The translations under genes were made by a program, and so were the position numbers. From Candidatus Dadabacteria bacterium (lineage in GTDB: Bacteria > Desulfobacterota_D > UBA1144 > Nemesobacterales > UBA2774), in NCBI GenBank assembly GCA_003229065.1, contig QIHJ01000084.1:1-7873 (forward strand): a stretch of 7,873 nucleotides of DNA, given 5' to 3'. The number at the start of each line of letters is the position of its first letter. Position 1 is the first letter of the stretch. Shown here in pieces: positions 1-5,981 of the stretch. Under the pieces are notes generated by a model. The model had not been told where the DNA came from. It did not search any database and saw only the letters and a program-made list of their open reading frames with translations.

Positions 1-929
1 TCCTTAGTCCCTGTCTGGCTGTCCTGTGTGCTCACAGAAGCGGCTCCGGCCTGAACCTCACCGGGAGAGCTTTCGGATACCGCTACCGATTCAGCTCCTT
101 CTTTCTCGCCTTCTTCACCAAAGTCCTTAAACACAAATACCTTTCTCTCGACGATTACACGAGAAGTGTCTTCTTCTTTGACTTCCACTTCTCCGGATTG
201 GAGTTTCTGCTCGTATATGTGTTTGCCTTCGATACAAGCCTCTGCAATCTTAGAGGTGAAGAGCTTAATAGCTCTAATGGCATCGTCGTTGCTCGGAATA
301 ATGTAATCCGCATCCGCCGGATCAGAGTTCGTATCGATTACGGCTATGATCGGGATTCCCAATATCTTGGCTTCGTTAACAGCGATATGCTCTTTTCTTG
401 TGTCAACTATGTAGAGTGCCTGGGGGTGGGATTTCATCTTGACGATGCCCCCTAAGAGGTGCTCGAGCTTCTGCATCTCTCTCCTTAAATTTTTAGCTTC
501 TTTTTTAGGGAGGCGTTCCATCTGACCATCTTCCTCAAGCTTTTTAAGCTCGAGCAGATAATCTACACGCGCCCTGATTGTATGAAAGTTTGTGAGTGTG
601 CCTCCGAGCCAGCGTGTGTTTATATACGGCATGCCGGCGCGCTCGGTCTCTTCGACAATTATGCCCTGGGCCTGTTTTTTTGTTCCGACAAAAAGGACTT
701 CGCCCCCATTGGCCACAACGTCTCTCGCAAAATCATAGGATCTTTTGAATAGGCCGACAGTCTGTTGCAGGTCTATAATATGTATGCCGTTTCTGTTCCC
801 GAATATGAAGTCTTTCATCTTTGGGTTCCAGTGGCTTATCTGATGTCCGAAATGTACTCCGGCTTCGAGGAGCTGCTTCATGCTTATGGCATCGCCTGAT
901 TGCCTGGACGCCTGTGTTTCTTCTACCAT
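1..929 (-). CDS. rpsB: 30S ribosomal protein S2, 3'-truncated by window edge
   Basis: Structural protein of the small ribosomal subunit, needed for translation. Reading the minus strand from the ATG at 929-927 gives 309 codons with no stop before the left edge, so the C-terminus is missing. The S2 fold is clear: [11 protein letters not shown] at residues 20-30, GTKKQAQ at 82-88, [12 protein letters not shown] at 104-115, and the second S2 signature starting at [12 protein letters not shown] (169-180), followed by VIDTNSDP at 197-204. The start is set by a perfect AGGAGG (minus strand, bases 939-944) nine bases upstream. The usual family start, Met17 in MKQLLEAG, has no ribosome binding site, so a 16-residue N-terminal extension is likely real. 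The conserved core ends near residue 240. At least 69 more residues follow, rich in Glu, Ser, Gly and Ala, beyond the usual length of about 240-255. The partner gene tsf would be expected further left but is not visible. Confidence 0.97.
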   Translation of the reverse strand, partial: MVEETQASRQSGDAISMKQLLEAGVHFGHQISHWNPKMKDFIFGNRNGIHIIDLQQTVGLFKRSYDFARDVVANGGEVLFVGTKKQAQGIIVEETERAGMPYINTRWLGGTLTNFHTIRARVDYLLELKKLEEDGQMERLPKKEAKNLRREMQKLEHLLGGIVKMKSHPQALYIVDTRKEHIAVNEAKILGIPIIAVIDTNSDPADADYIIPSNDDAIRAIKLFTSKIAEACIEGKHIYEQKLQSGEVEVKEEDTSRVIVERKVFVFKDFGEEGEKEGAESVAVSESSPGEVQAGAASVSTQDSQTGTK

Positions 930-977
930 TAAAAATTGCCTCCTGTTTTGTTCATAAACTAGTTGGTTAAACGAACT

Positions 978-1006
978 TGTATAACATATTGCCGTGCTCT
1001 TATCAA
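978..1006 (-). promoter_or_regulatory. sigma70-type promoter for rpsB
   Basis: On the minus strand TTGATA (bases 1006-1001) and TATACA (983-978) are separated by exactly 17 bases. The predicted transcription start near 971 leaves a leader of about 42 bases before the rpsB ATG and its AGGAGG. Box quality and position make this the best promoter candidate on this strand. It is a motif match only. No S2 autoregulatory structure was recognised in the short leader. Confidence 0.65.
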
Positions 1007-1025
1007 GTTTAGATGGGATTGGGCT

Positions 1026-1054
1026 TTGTTAAAAACTCGGATTAATGCTATGTT
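1026..1054 (+). promoter_or_regulatory. Putative sigma70-type promoter for the lipid kinase gene
   Basis: TTGTTA (1026-1031) and TATGTT (1049-1054) lie 17 bases apart, each matching four of six consensus bases. The predicted transcription start is about 1061, giving a leader of about 29 bases to the GTG at 1090. The -10 box would overlap the alternative ATG at 1045, which argues against that ATG as the start. It lies back to back with the rpsB promoter. Confidence 0.4.
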
Positions 1055-1089
1055 TTATGCTTTTACATTATAACGGGAAAGGAAATGTT

Positions 1090-1980
1090 GTGAAAGATAG
1101 AAAGTATTTGATTGTTGTTAACCCTAAGGCCGGGAAGGGACAAACAAAGAAAATAGTTCCTTTATTGGAAAGAAAGGCGGCTAAGCTCGGCATAGAATGT
1201 AAGTTTGTGTATACATCCGGGATGGGAGAGGGAGAGGCGATAGCCCGAAGCGCTGAAGCAGAGGGATTTACACACGTTGTGGGTCTTGGCGGCGACGGGA
1301 CTTCTCATGAAATCGTAAACGGGCTCATGGGAGCTGACATCGTATTCGGGACTATACCCTCGGGGAGCGGAAATGATTTTCCACAAGCCGCGGGTATTCC
1401 GCTTGAACCGGAGGGGGCCGTTGATACTGTTTTTAGCGGAGAAGTGAGAAATGTGGATGTAGGAAGGCTAGGTGGTAAATATTTTATAAACGGTCTCGGT
1501 ATAGGGCTTGACGGAGCGGTAGCCCACCGCTTTAAGAGCTTTAGATTATTCGGAGGGCAGGCTGCTTATCTAATGTCCTCTGTAATTGAGGCTCTTACAT
1601 TCAGGGGATTTAATGCTGAGCTCGGCATCGGAGAGTGGAGATATAGTGGAAAGGTCTTGCTTACAGGGGCCTCGAACGGTCATTCGCAGGGAGGTTTCAA
1701 ACTTGCCCCTGAAGCCAGGGTGGATAACGGCAAGCTTGATTTTCACATCATCAGGGATATGGAGCCTCTGTCGCGTCTTGTGAAGATACCAAAAGTGCTC
1801 AAGGGACATTACAAAGAAATAGAGGAGATGGATATAATATCTGATCAAACAATGGAGATCACACTTTTTGATCAAGTGCCTGCTCACATGGACGGACAGT
1901 CTTTTTATTTAGTCCCGGGCACTCATAAAATTGAAGTCGTTCCAGGCGCACTTAAAGTAATGTCTTTACATAATACGTAA
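1090..1980 (+). CDS. Diacylglycerol kinase family lipid kinase (YegS/DgkB/LCB5-like)
   Basis: ATP-dependent lipid kinase, most likely phosphorylating diacylglycerol to phosphatidic acid at the inner face of the membrane; related members use other lipids, so the substrate is inferred. The protein is 296 residues, normal for the family. The catalytic N-terminal domain opens with VVNPKAGKG (9-17), has the nucleotide-binding GGDGT at 67-71, and PSGSGNDF at 90-97 in place of the common P-x-G-T-x-N-D-F. NGLGIGLDG (134-142) marks the second domain. The C-terminal motif reads HMDGQ (266-270), where many relatives have DGE. I chose GTG at 1090, with AAAGGAAA at 1078-1085 as ribosome binding site. An ATG at 1045 is in frame, but it would add an unfamiliar 15 residues and overlaps the predicted -10 box. 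Downstream lie two acyltransferase genes whose products would also make phosphatidic acid, and a decayed copy of this gene's 3' end lies between them. Confidence 0.9.
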   Translation: MKDRKYLIVVNPKAGKGQTKKIVPLLERKAAKLGIECKFVYTSGMGEGEAIARSAEAEGFTHVVGLGGDGTSHEIVNGLMGADIVFGTIPSGSGNDFPQAAGIPLEPEGAVDTVFSGEVRNVDVGRLGGKYFINGLGIGLDGAVAHRFKSFRLFGGQAAYLMSSVIEALTFRGFNAELGIGEWRYSGKVLLTGASNGHSQGGFKLAPEARVDNGKLDFHIIRDMEPLSRLVKIPKVLKGHYKEIEEMDIISDQTMEITLFDQVPAHMDGQSFYLVPGTHKIEVVPGALKVMSLHNT

Positions 1981-1981
1981 T

Positions 1982-2027
1982 ATGGGGACAGACCGGAGGG
2001 CGAAGCCCGATCGAGGGGGAATCAATA
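1982..2027 (+). repeat. Repeat A copy 1 (GGGGACAGACCGGAG type)
   Basis: Starts one base after the kinase stop codon. It shares GGGGACAGACCGGAG exactly with 2301-2315, then a diverged GC-rich middle with CGATCG, and a GGGGGAAT-(C/T)-AATA end. It overlaps repeat B copy 1 at its 3' end. Confidence 0.75.
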
Positions 2028-2040
2028 TGGGGACAGAGGC
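2024..2040 (+). repeat. Repeat B copy 1 (AATATGGGGACAGAGGC)
   Basis: A 17-base perfect direct repeat of 2249-2265, 225 bases apart. It contains the GGGGACAGA core shared with repeat A but diverges from A directly after it. Confidence 0.75.
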
Positions 2041-2092
2041 TGGGGGCAGCGAGTGAATGTCGTTTATGAGCGAGAGCAGGCATAAAATTAGT

Positions 2093-2115
2093 ACAGCGAT
2101 GCCCGCAGGAATAAA
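2093..2115 (+). repeat. Repeat C copy 1 (23-base perfect direct repeat)
   Basis: Begins ACAGCGATGCCCGCAGG and ends AATAAA. It is identical over 23 bases to 2275-2297. The last bases (CAGGAATAAA) also occur just upstream of the plsC start at 2359, so part of it may derive from the gene leader. Confidence 0.8.
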
Positions 2116-2132
2116 GTAAGAAGGCCGAGGTG

Positions 2133-2153
2133 ACCCTTCGAGAGCCTCAGGGT
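2133..2153. repeat. Hairpin with ACCCT/AGGGT arms
   Basis: ACCCT (2133-2137) pairs with AGGGT (2149-2153) around an 11-base loop. ACCCTTCGAGA...CTCAGGGT resembles dispersed palindromic intergenic repeats common in environmental bacterial genomes. That comparison is from memory. There is no T-run, so it is not an intrinsic terminator. Confidence 0.45.
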
Positions 2154-2186
2154 GCGCGGGTTTGTTTGGTGCCAAGTTTGCAGGAG

Positions 2187-2216
2187 ATTGCCGCAGCTCC
2201 TTCGGAGCCTCGCAAT
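2187..2216. repeat. REP-like imperfect hairpin (ATTGC...GCAAT)
   Basis: Outer arms ATTGC (2187-2191) and GCAAT (2212-2216) enclose a strong inner stem GCTCC (2196-2200) / GGAGC (2204-2208) with loop TTC. Mismatches lie between the two stems. It is followed by GACGGG, not by a T-run. Its form is that of a dispersed palindromic (REP-like) element. Confidence 0.6.
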
Positions 2217-2248
2217 GACGGGTTTGGTCTGGAGAGCAATGGGGAATA

Positions 2249-2265
2249 AATATGGGGACAGAGGC
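2249..2265 (+). repeat. Repeat B copy 2 (AATATGGGGACAGAGGC)
   Basis: Perfect 17-base copy of 2024-2040. Here it lies only nine bases upstream of repeat C copy 2, whereas copy 1 lies 52 bases from its C repeat. Confidence 0.75.
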
Positions 2266-2274
2266 AAGCGCTTC

Positions 2275-2297
2275 ACAGCGATGCCCGCAGGAATAAA
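2275..2297 (+). repeat. Repeat C copy 2 (23-base perfect direct repeat)
   Basis: Identical over 23 bases to 2093-2115 and followed almost directly by repeat A copy 2. B2, C2 and A2 are packed head to tail in about 95 bases. Confidence 0.8.
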
Positions 2298-2298
2298 A

Positions 2299-2343
2299 TT
2301 GGGGACAGACCGGAGCGCAGAGCGCGATCGGGGGGAATTAATA
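2299..2343 (+). repeat. Repeat A copy 2 (GGGGACAGACCGGAG type)
   Basis: Imperfect copy of 1982-2027, ending GGGGGAATTAATA. The sequence after it (2341-2358) is homologous to the short leader of the second plsC, so this copy marks the right-hand limit of the inserted or expanded block. Confidence 0.75.
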
Positions 2344-2358
2344 TACAGGAATAAATAT

Positions 2359-3075
2359 ATGCTTAGAACCGCTTACAGCTGGATAGCTTTTCTATTATTG
2401 ACCACTTTCTTCGGCATCTATGGGTTGGTGCTTGCGGCAATTGCGCCGAACATGGTATCACGCTACGCAGTCAGGCCGTGGGCTAGGCTTTTATTGTTCT
2501 CGGTCGGCGTAAAGGTGGATGTGAGGGGGCTTGAAAATATTCCGAAAGAGCCCTGCCTATTAATGTATAATCACCAGAGTATATTCGACGTGTTTTCCTA
2601 TATGTCGGTACTGCCTATTGAATGGAAGGCAATCATGAAAAGGAAAGTGGGGAAAATGCCCTTTATAGGGTGGGTTGCCGTAATTTCCGGACATCATTTT
2701 GTATCTAGAGACGGCTCGGCAAGCGATGCGAGCGAAGTAAGAAAAATAGTCAGGAAGATTAAAGACGGCCCCTCCGTAGTCGTTGCCCCCGAAGGTACCA
2801 GGAGCCCTGACGGCAAGCTCCTTCCATTTCAGGAAGGCGGATTTTTAATAGCAATGATGGCCAAGGTCCCGGTGGTTACCATGGTTATTCAGGGTGGGCT
2901 TGAAAGGCGCTCAAAGGTCTCAAGAGGAATTGTACCGGGGACAATGAAAATAACGATATTTCCACAGATAGATGTAACCAAGCTGCCTAAGGGTAAGGAA
3001 GGCCGGAAGGAGTTGATAATGGTAGTAAGATCTCAGATGGAAGGGGTGCTGAATCAAAAAGACAACGAGAGATAA
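2359..3075 (+). CDS. plsC: PlsC-type 1-acyl-sn-glycerol-3-phosphate acyltransferase, copy 1
   Basis: Membrane-bound acyltransferase expected to add the second acyl chain to lysophosphatidic acid, giving phosphatidic acid. The 238 residues are typical for PlsC. A hydrophobic N-terminal segment (about residues 8-30) should anchor it. Motif I is NHQSIFD (71-77) with the catalytic H-x4-D pair H72/D77; motif II is GHHFVSR (111-117); motif III is EGTRS (145-149); motif IV is VPVV (170-173). I start it at ATG 2359 because the match to copy 2 begins exactly there and AGGA lies at 2347-2350. An in-frame extension to 2152 would only translate intergenic repeats. It is about 72% identical to the next plsC gene and shares the start MLxxxYSW and the leader. 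It follows the lipid kinase in the same direction, but across a repeat-filled gap, so co-transcription is uncertain. The exact acyl acceptor is inferred from the family. Confidence 0.92.
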   Translation: MLRTAYSWIAFLLLTTFFGIYGLVLAAIAPNMVSRYAVRPWARLLLFSVGVKVDVRGLENIPKEPCLLMYNHQSIFDVFSYMSVLPIEWKAIMKRKVGKMPFIGWVAVISGHHFVSRDGSASDASEVRKIVRKIKDGPSVVVAPEGTRSPDGKLLPFQEGGFLIAMMAKVPVVTMVIQGGLERRSKVSRGIVPGTMKITIFPQIDVTKLPKGKEGRKELIMVVRSQMEGVLNQKDNER

Positions 3076-3092
3076 AACCCCGGCTTAACCCG

Positions 3093-3185
3093 ATGCCGGC
3101 CCACATGGACGGACAGACCTTATAGCTAGTGCCGGGCACTTATACAATTAAAGTCTTGCCCGGGGCACTTCAAGAAATATCATAA
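3093..3185 (+). pseudogene. Decayed remnant of lipid kinase 3' end
   Basis: Read in frame from 3093 this gives MPAHMDGQTL, a stop (TAG, 3123-3125), then LVPGTYTIKVLPGALQEIS and TAA at 3183-3185. It aligns without gaps to the last 30 or so codons of the lipid kinase at 1090-1980 (VPAHMDGQSFYLVPGTHKI onward), with about 19 of 30 positions identical. The internal stop and the lack of any kinase domain mean it cannot be functional. It lies 17 bases after the first plsC stop and 19 bases before the second plsC start, the same place relative to plsC that the kinase 3' end would hold. It therefore marks the junction of a tandem duplication. Confidence 0.88.
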
Positions 3186-3204
3186 ATTATAACGGAATAA
3201 CTAT

Positions 3205-3927
3205 ATGCTTAACGTTATTTACAGCTGGACTGTAATTCTATTACTAACCACGATCTTCGGCACCTATGGAGTGGTGCTTTCGCTGATTGCTCCAAACAGT
3301 TTATCAAAGCACGTTTTTAGACCGTGGGCAAAGTTGATACTGTTCTTTACACGTGTAAAGGTCGAGGTGAGCGGATATGAGAATATACCCAAGGTGCCCT
3401 GTGTTTTTATGTATAACCATCAGAGTATATTCGATGTGTTTTCGTTCATGTCAGTGTTGCCGGTTGAGTGGAAGGCTGTAATGAAAAAAGAGGTCAGCAG
3501 AATGCCTTTTATAGGGTGGATTGCCATATTATCAAGGCATTATCTGGTCTCAAGGGACGGGTCGGCCAGAGATGCGAATGAAGTTAGAAAAATAGTCCGC
3601 AACATTAAAAACGGCCCTTCGGTAGTTTTGGCCCCTGAGGGTACGAGGAGTCCCGACGGGAAGCTTCAGGATTTTCAGGAAGGCGGGTTTCTAATAGCGA
3701 TGCTGGCGAGGGTGCCTGTAGTTACAATGGTTATGCAGGGTGGGCTCGAAAGGCGTTCAAATGTTTCAAGAGGAATAGTGCCGGGGACAATGAAAGTAAC
3801 CATATTCCCCCCGATAGACGTAACAGAGCTGCCCAAGGGCAAGGAGGGCCGGCAAGAGCTGATAAGGATAGTGAAATCGCAGATGGAAGAGGTTCTTACA
3901 AAAAAAGAAAGTGACAGCACCACTTGA
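3205..3927 (+). CDS. PlsC-type acyltransferase, diverged tandem copy 2
   Basis: Second 1-acylglycerol-phosphate acyltransferase-like protein, 240 residues, expected at the membrane by its hydrophobic N-terminus (about residues 8-30). It aligns without gaps to copy 1 over 238 residues at roughly 72% identity. Motif I NHQSIFD (71-77), motif III EGTRS (145-149) and motif IV VPVV (170-173) are intact. Motif II has changed from GHHFVSR to RHYLVSR (111-117): the conserved Gly and Phe are lost while the Arg is kept. Substitutions are otherwise spread along the protein and are mostly conservative, which suggests a maintained protein with perhaps altered acceptor or acyl-chain preference (inference). 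The start ATG 3205 has a weak CGGA at 3193-3196 and corresponds exactly to the start of copy 1. It probably shares a transcript with copy 1, since only the kinase remnant lies between them. Confidence 0.9.
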   Translation: MLNVIYSWTVILLLTTIFGTYGVVLSLIAPNSLSKHVFRPWAKLILFFTRVKVEVSGYENIPKVPCVFMYNHQSIFDVFSFMSVLPVEWKAVMKKEVSRMPFIGWIAILSRHYLVSRDGSARDANEVRKIVRNIKNGPSVVLAPEGTRSPDGKLQDFQEGGFLIAMLARVPVVTMVMQGGLERRSNVSRGIVPGTMKVTIFPPIDVTELPKGKEGRQELIRIVKSQMEEVLTKKESDSTT

Positions 3928-3965
3928 TATGCTGCTTGACTGCAGTTCACATGAGTAGGAGTCAG

Positions 3966-3985
3966 GCAGTCTGAATGCAGATTGC
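3966..3985. other. Stem-loop downstream of second plsC
   Basis: GCAGTCTG (3966-3973) pairs with CAGATTGC (3978-3985) as eight base pairs with one G-U and an AATG loop. No T-run follows, so it is a poor intrinsic terminator. It could be a 3'-end stabilising hairpin or chance. Confidence 0.3.
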
Positions 3986-4009
3986 TCTACAGGGGCTTAT
4001 TCGTCTCAG

Positions 4010-4038
4010 TTGAGTAACTCTCCCAAGTAGTCTATAAT
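4010..4038 (+). promoter_or_regulatory. Sigma70-type promoter for the 563-residue gene
   Basis: TTGAGT (4010-4015) and a perfect TATAAT (4033-4038) are 17 bases apart. The predicted start near 4045 gives an untranslated leader of about 136 bases before the ATG at 4181. The leader contains a dyad at 4080-4091 and a small ACCC/GGGT hairpin at 4141-4152 just ahead of the ribosome binding site. No known riboswitch class was recognised. Confidence 0.6.
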
Positions 4039-4079
4039 TGATTGGTTATCTATTGGATATTGGAAGAGTGGCTGACATA

Positions 4080-4091
4080 TAGTGAGCACTA
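4080..4091. promoter_or_regulatory. Short dyad TAGTG-AG-CACTA in the leader
   Basis: A perfect 5+2+5 inverted repeat about 42 bases downstream of the predicted -10 box. Its size and position would suit a repressor or regulator half-site pair, but repeats this short also occur by chance. Confidence 0.2.
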
Positions 4092-4180
4092 ATTAACTTA
4101 CTACGGGTCTTTAAGGTAAATATTGAGTAATAATAGTTATACCCACAAGGGTCGTAAGGTATGCGGAGGTTTATAAATAT

Positions 4181-5872
4181 ATGGATAGTGGAAGGTTTGC
4201 AGACCTCGAGATAAAGACAATAATAACTTTAACCGGAATGCCCGATCAGAAGGATTTTGTGAATCCGAGGGATCCCAAGGAAATGGCAAAGAAGGTTCGA
4301 GTCACTTTCAGACCATTGCCCAGGGATTACGGCAATCATATAGTGATGGGGTTCAGAGACAAGCTCAGGGAGAAATTGAGCGAGCACGGCGTAGAGGTTG
4401 TTCCGTGGGAAGAGGCGGCTGATGTGCAGAACGGTTTTATCTCAAAGATGCTCAAGATGAGGAAGGTAAAAAGGAACATCCATGCGGTAGTCGATGTTAA
4501 GAGAGAGTACTCGCTGGCTCGTAAGTTCTTTAGCGGGGTTGCGGAGAGAATTTACGGCTATACGAGAGACCCCGAACGCTCGGTTATGGAAATCCTGAAA
4601 GTAAGCGGATGGGCCGATGATTTCACTGCAAGATACGTACAGGACCCGTTCAATACCCAGATAATTACTCTTATGCCCCTTGAGCCCGAGTTCGCAGACA
4701 AAGAAGTGAGCTATGACAAAAAAATTGCGATAGGCCTAAAAAACCTCATAGCTACAATGTCAGAGATAGTAATGGGCATAGCGCCGGACAGATTTTCGCT
4801 TGTGAATATGAATCTGTCGGATTCAATATTCATGAACGAAGAGCTCGACTTTTTCGTATTGAATTCGCTTATACCTAAGATTTACGCCCCGATTAAACCT
4901 CCCATACTCGGGAGATTCAAAAAGGGTGAGTTCGATCCTTCAGAGTCGATATTTGCCAAGCAGCTTGCCGAATTGGGCAGACAAGTAAAAGAGACTTCTC
5001 TTTTCCCGCAAGGCTCTAAGTTCAGCGACAAGATCTCCAGGCAATCGCACCGGGACGTTGTGGATAAAGTGATGGAAGGAAGAACGGGGGTGTCGTACGG
5101 ATTTATTGCCATAGCAGAGGCGCCAAAGTACGAGGGCCGGGCTACTATAAGAAAGTCGACTTGGGACAAGCTTAAGCTGGTCGAGAGCCTGGACGACGAT
5201 ATGGTGAGGCAGAACTCAAGGGGCAGGTGGTACGTGAAGTCAACCATACGAGGGAAGAATATTTATCAGCAGGTGCCGGATATCTGGATTGCCACTTCAC
5301 GCTCGGGCAGCAATAAAACAAACCTTGACCCGTTGAGCGATATTGTAAGGATTGGGCTAATACAAGGAAAGCTCTATTTAGAGACGCCCAAGGGTGTCGA
5401 TTTGCATAGAAAAGACATAAGACCTTCGTTTGATACATATGTAATACTGGCACAGGCCATGGCGGCGGCACTTTATATCCCCGAGCTTATAAAAGACGGG
5501 CTGCCGATTCTCCATTTCCATGGGTACCCGGATCCCCATTGGTTCGGCAAGAACGAGTACTATGCGGGTGCGCGTAACCCGTCGCTACCTTGTGGTACAG
5601 TGGAGGCGGCGCTTCTTAATTTCTCGGCTATCTACGAGCTTGCAAACCGAAACGGCAAGGGAATGAAGATGCTCTGTCTAGTTGAATCCGATCATGGAGT
5701 TAATATTATGGGACTTGACAGAGACTATCTGGTGTCGAGGCTGAGTGACGGAGTGGACAAGGGCCATGTTATGCTGGGCGGCAAGTATCTGCCGGAGCTC
5801 AAGAAAAACGCTCTTACTTCAGAAATAACATACAAGCCCGGTGAGGACGAGAAGGGGAGCCCCGCTCATTGA
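4181..5872 (+). CDS. Uncharacterised 563-residue soluble protein
   Basis: I do not recognise this family. The ATG at 4181 follows GGAGG (4165-4169) at 11 bases, and a well-formed promoter lies upstream, so it is a real, separately expressed gene. There is no signal peptide and no clear membrane segment, so it should be cytoplasmic. The N-terminal third is charged and basic (KKVRVTFRPLPRDYG at 37-51, MLKMRKVKR at 90-98). The middle carries a long mixed segment with NMNLSDSIF (209-217). The C-terminal part is the most enzyme-like: an Ala-rich helix (AQAMAAALY, 424-432), then LHFHGYPDPHWFG (444-456), NPSLPCGTVEAALLNF (466-481), and LCLVESDHGVNIMG (498-511). The clustered H445, H447, D451, H453, C471, E502, D504 and H505 could form a metal or catalytic site; this is inference. 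It stands between lipid genes and a phosphatase, each with separate promoters, so context gives little help. Confidence 0.85.
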   Translation: MDSGRFADLEIKTIITLTGMPDQKDFVNPRDPKEMAKKVRVTFRPLPRDYGNHIVMGFRDKLREKLSEHGVEVVPWEEAADVQNGFISKMLKMRKVKRNIHAVVDVKREYSLARKFFSGVAERIYGYTRDPERSVMEILKVSGWADDFTARYVQDPFNTQIITLMPLEPEFADKEVSYDKKIAIGLKNLIATMSEIVMGIAPDRFSLVNMNLSDSIFMNEELDFFVLNSLIPKIYAPIKPPILGRFKKGEFDPSESIFAKQLAELGRQVKETSLFPQGSKFSDKISRQSHRDVVDKVMEGRTGVSYGFIAIAEAPKYEGRATIRKSTWDKLKLVESLDDDMVRQNSRGRWYVKSTIRGKNIYQQVPDIWIATSRSGSNKTNLDPLSDIVRIGLIQGKLYLETPKGVDLHRKDIRPSFDTYVILAQAMAAALYIPELIKDGLPILHFHGYPDPHWFGKNEYYAGARNPSLPCGTVEAALLNFSAIYELANRNGKGMKMLCLVESDHGVNIMGLDRDYLVSRLSDGVDKGHVMLGGKYLPELKKNALTSEITYKPGEDEKGSPAH

Positions 5873-5891
5873 GAATTTATCAGGGGTAGTC

Positions 5892-5920
5892 TTGTAAAGC
5901 TCAAACCTCCTCGGTATATT
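5892..5920 (+). promoter_or_regulatory. Putative promoter for the histidine phosphatase gene
   Basis: TTGTAA (5892-5897) and TATATT (5915-5920) are 17 bases apart. A transcription start near 5927 would leave a leader of about 55 bases and would exclude the TTG/ATG codons at 5919-5924 as starts, favouring the ATG at 5982. Confidence 0.45.
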
Positions 5921-5981
5921 GATGCCTGGTTATATTTGCGCCGCTGGTTCAGTAGCTTCTTTAAAATCCGGAAAAACCATT

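Larger units (their letters stand above)
1981..2358. other. Repeat-packed gap between lipid kinase and first plsC
   Basis: No gene is supported in these 378 bases. The stretch begins directly after the kinase stop codon and holds four copies of GGGGACAGA (starting at 1984, 2029, 2254 and 2301), a 23-base perfect direct repeat, a 17-base perfect direct repeat, an imperfect repeat of about 45 bases, and two hairpins. The order is A1-B1-C1-hairpin-hairpin-B2-C2-A2. An open frame from 2152 runs through part of it in frame with plsC, but its translation does not resemble the family. The equivalent gap before the second plsC is only 19 bases, so this block looks inserted or expanded. Confidence 0.75.

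Noticed and set aside
198..455. 85-residue open frame on the plus strand
   Set aside because: It lies entirely antisense to the conserved core of rpsB and has no ribosome binding site or recognisable protein features.
1981..2343. CRISPR-like array
   Set aside because: Repeat units differ in length, spacing is irregular (about 45, 225 and 47 bases between GGGGACAGA cores), and no cas genes are present.
2152..2358. 69-residue N-terminal extension of the first PlsC
   Set aside because: It translates the repeat and hairpin block, has no counterpart in copy 2, and the family match starts at 2359 with its own leader.
3079..3099. CCGGC/GCCGG hairpin after the first plsC as a terminator
   Set aside because: The stem is five pairs with a 10-base loop and no T-run, and its right arm falls inside the kinase remnant, so it is better explained as chance.
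3675..3950. 91-residue minus-strand open frame over the end of the second plsC
   Set aside because: It is a shadow of a conserved coding region, without a start signal of its own.
5919..5981. Longer N-terminus for the histidine phosphatase
   Set aside because: No ribosome binding site precedes these codons, they overlap a 17-spaced promoter, and the conserved domain begins just after the ATG at 5982.
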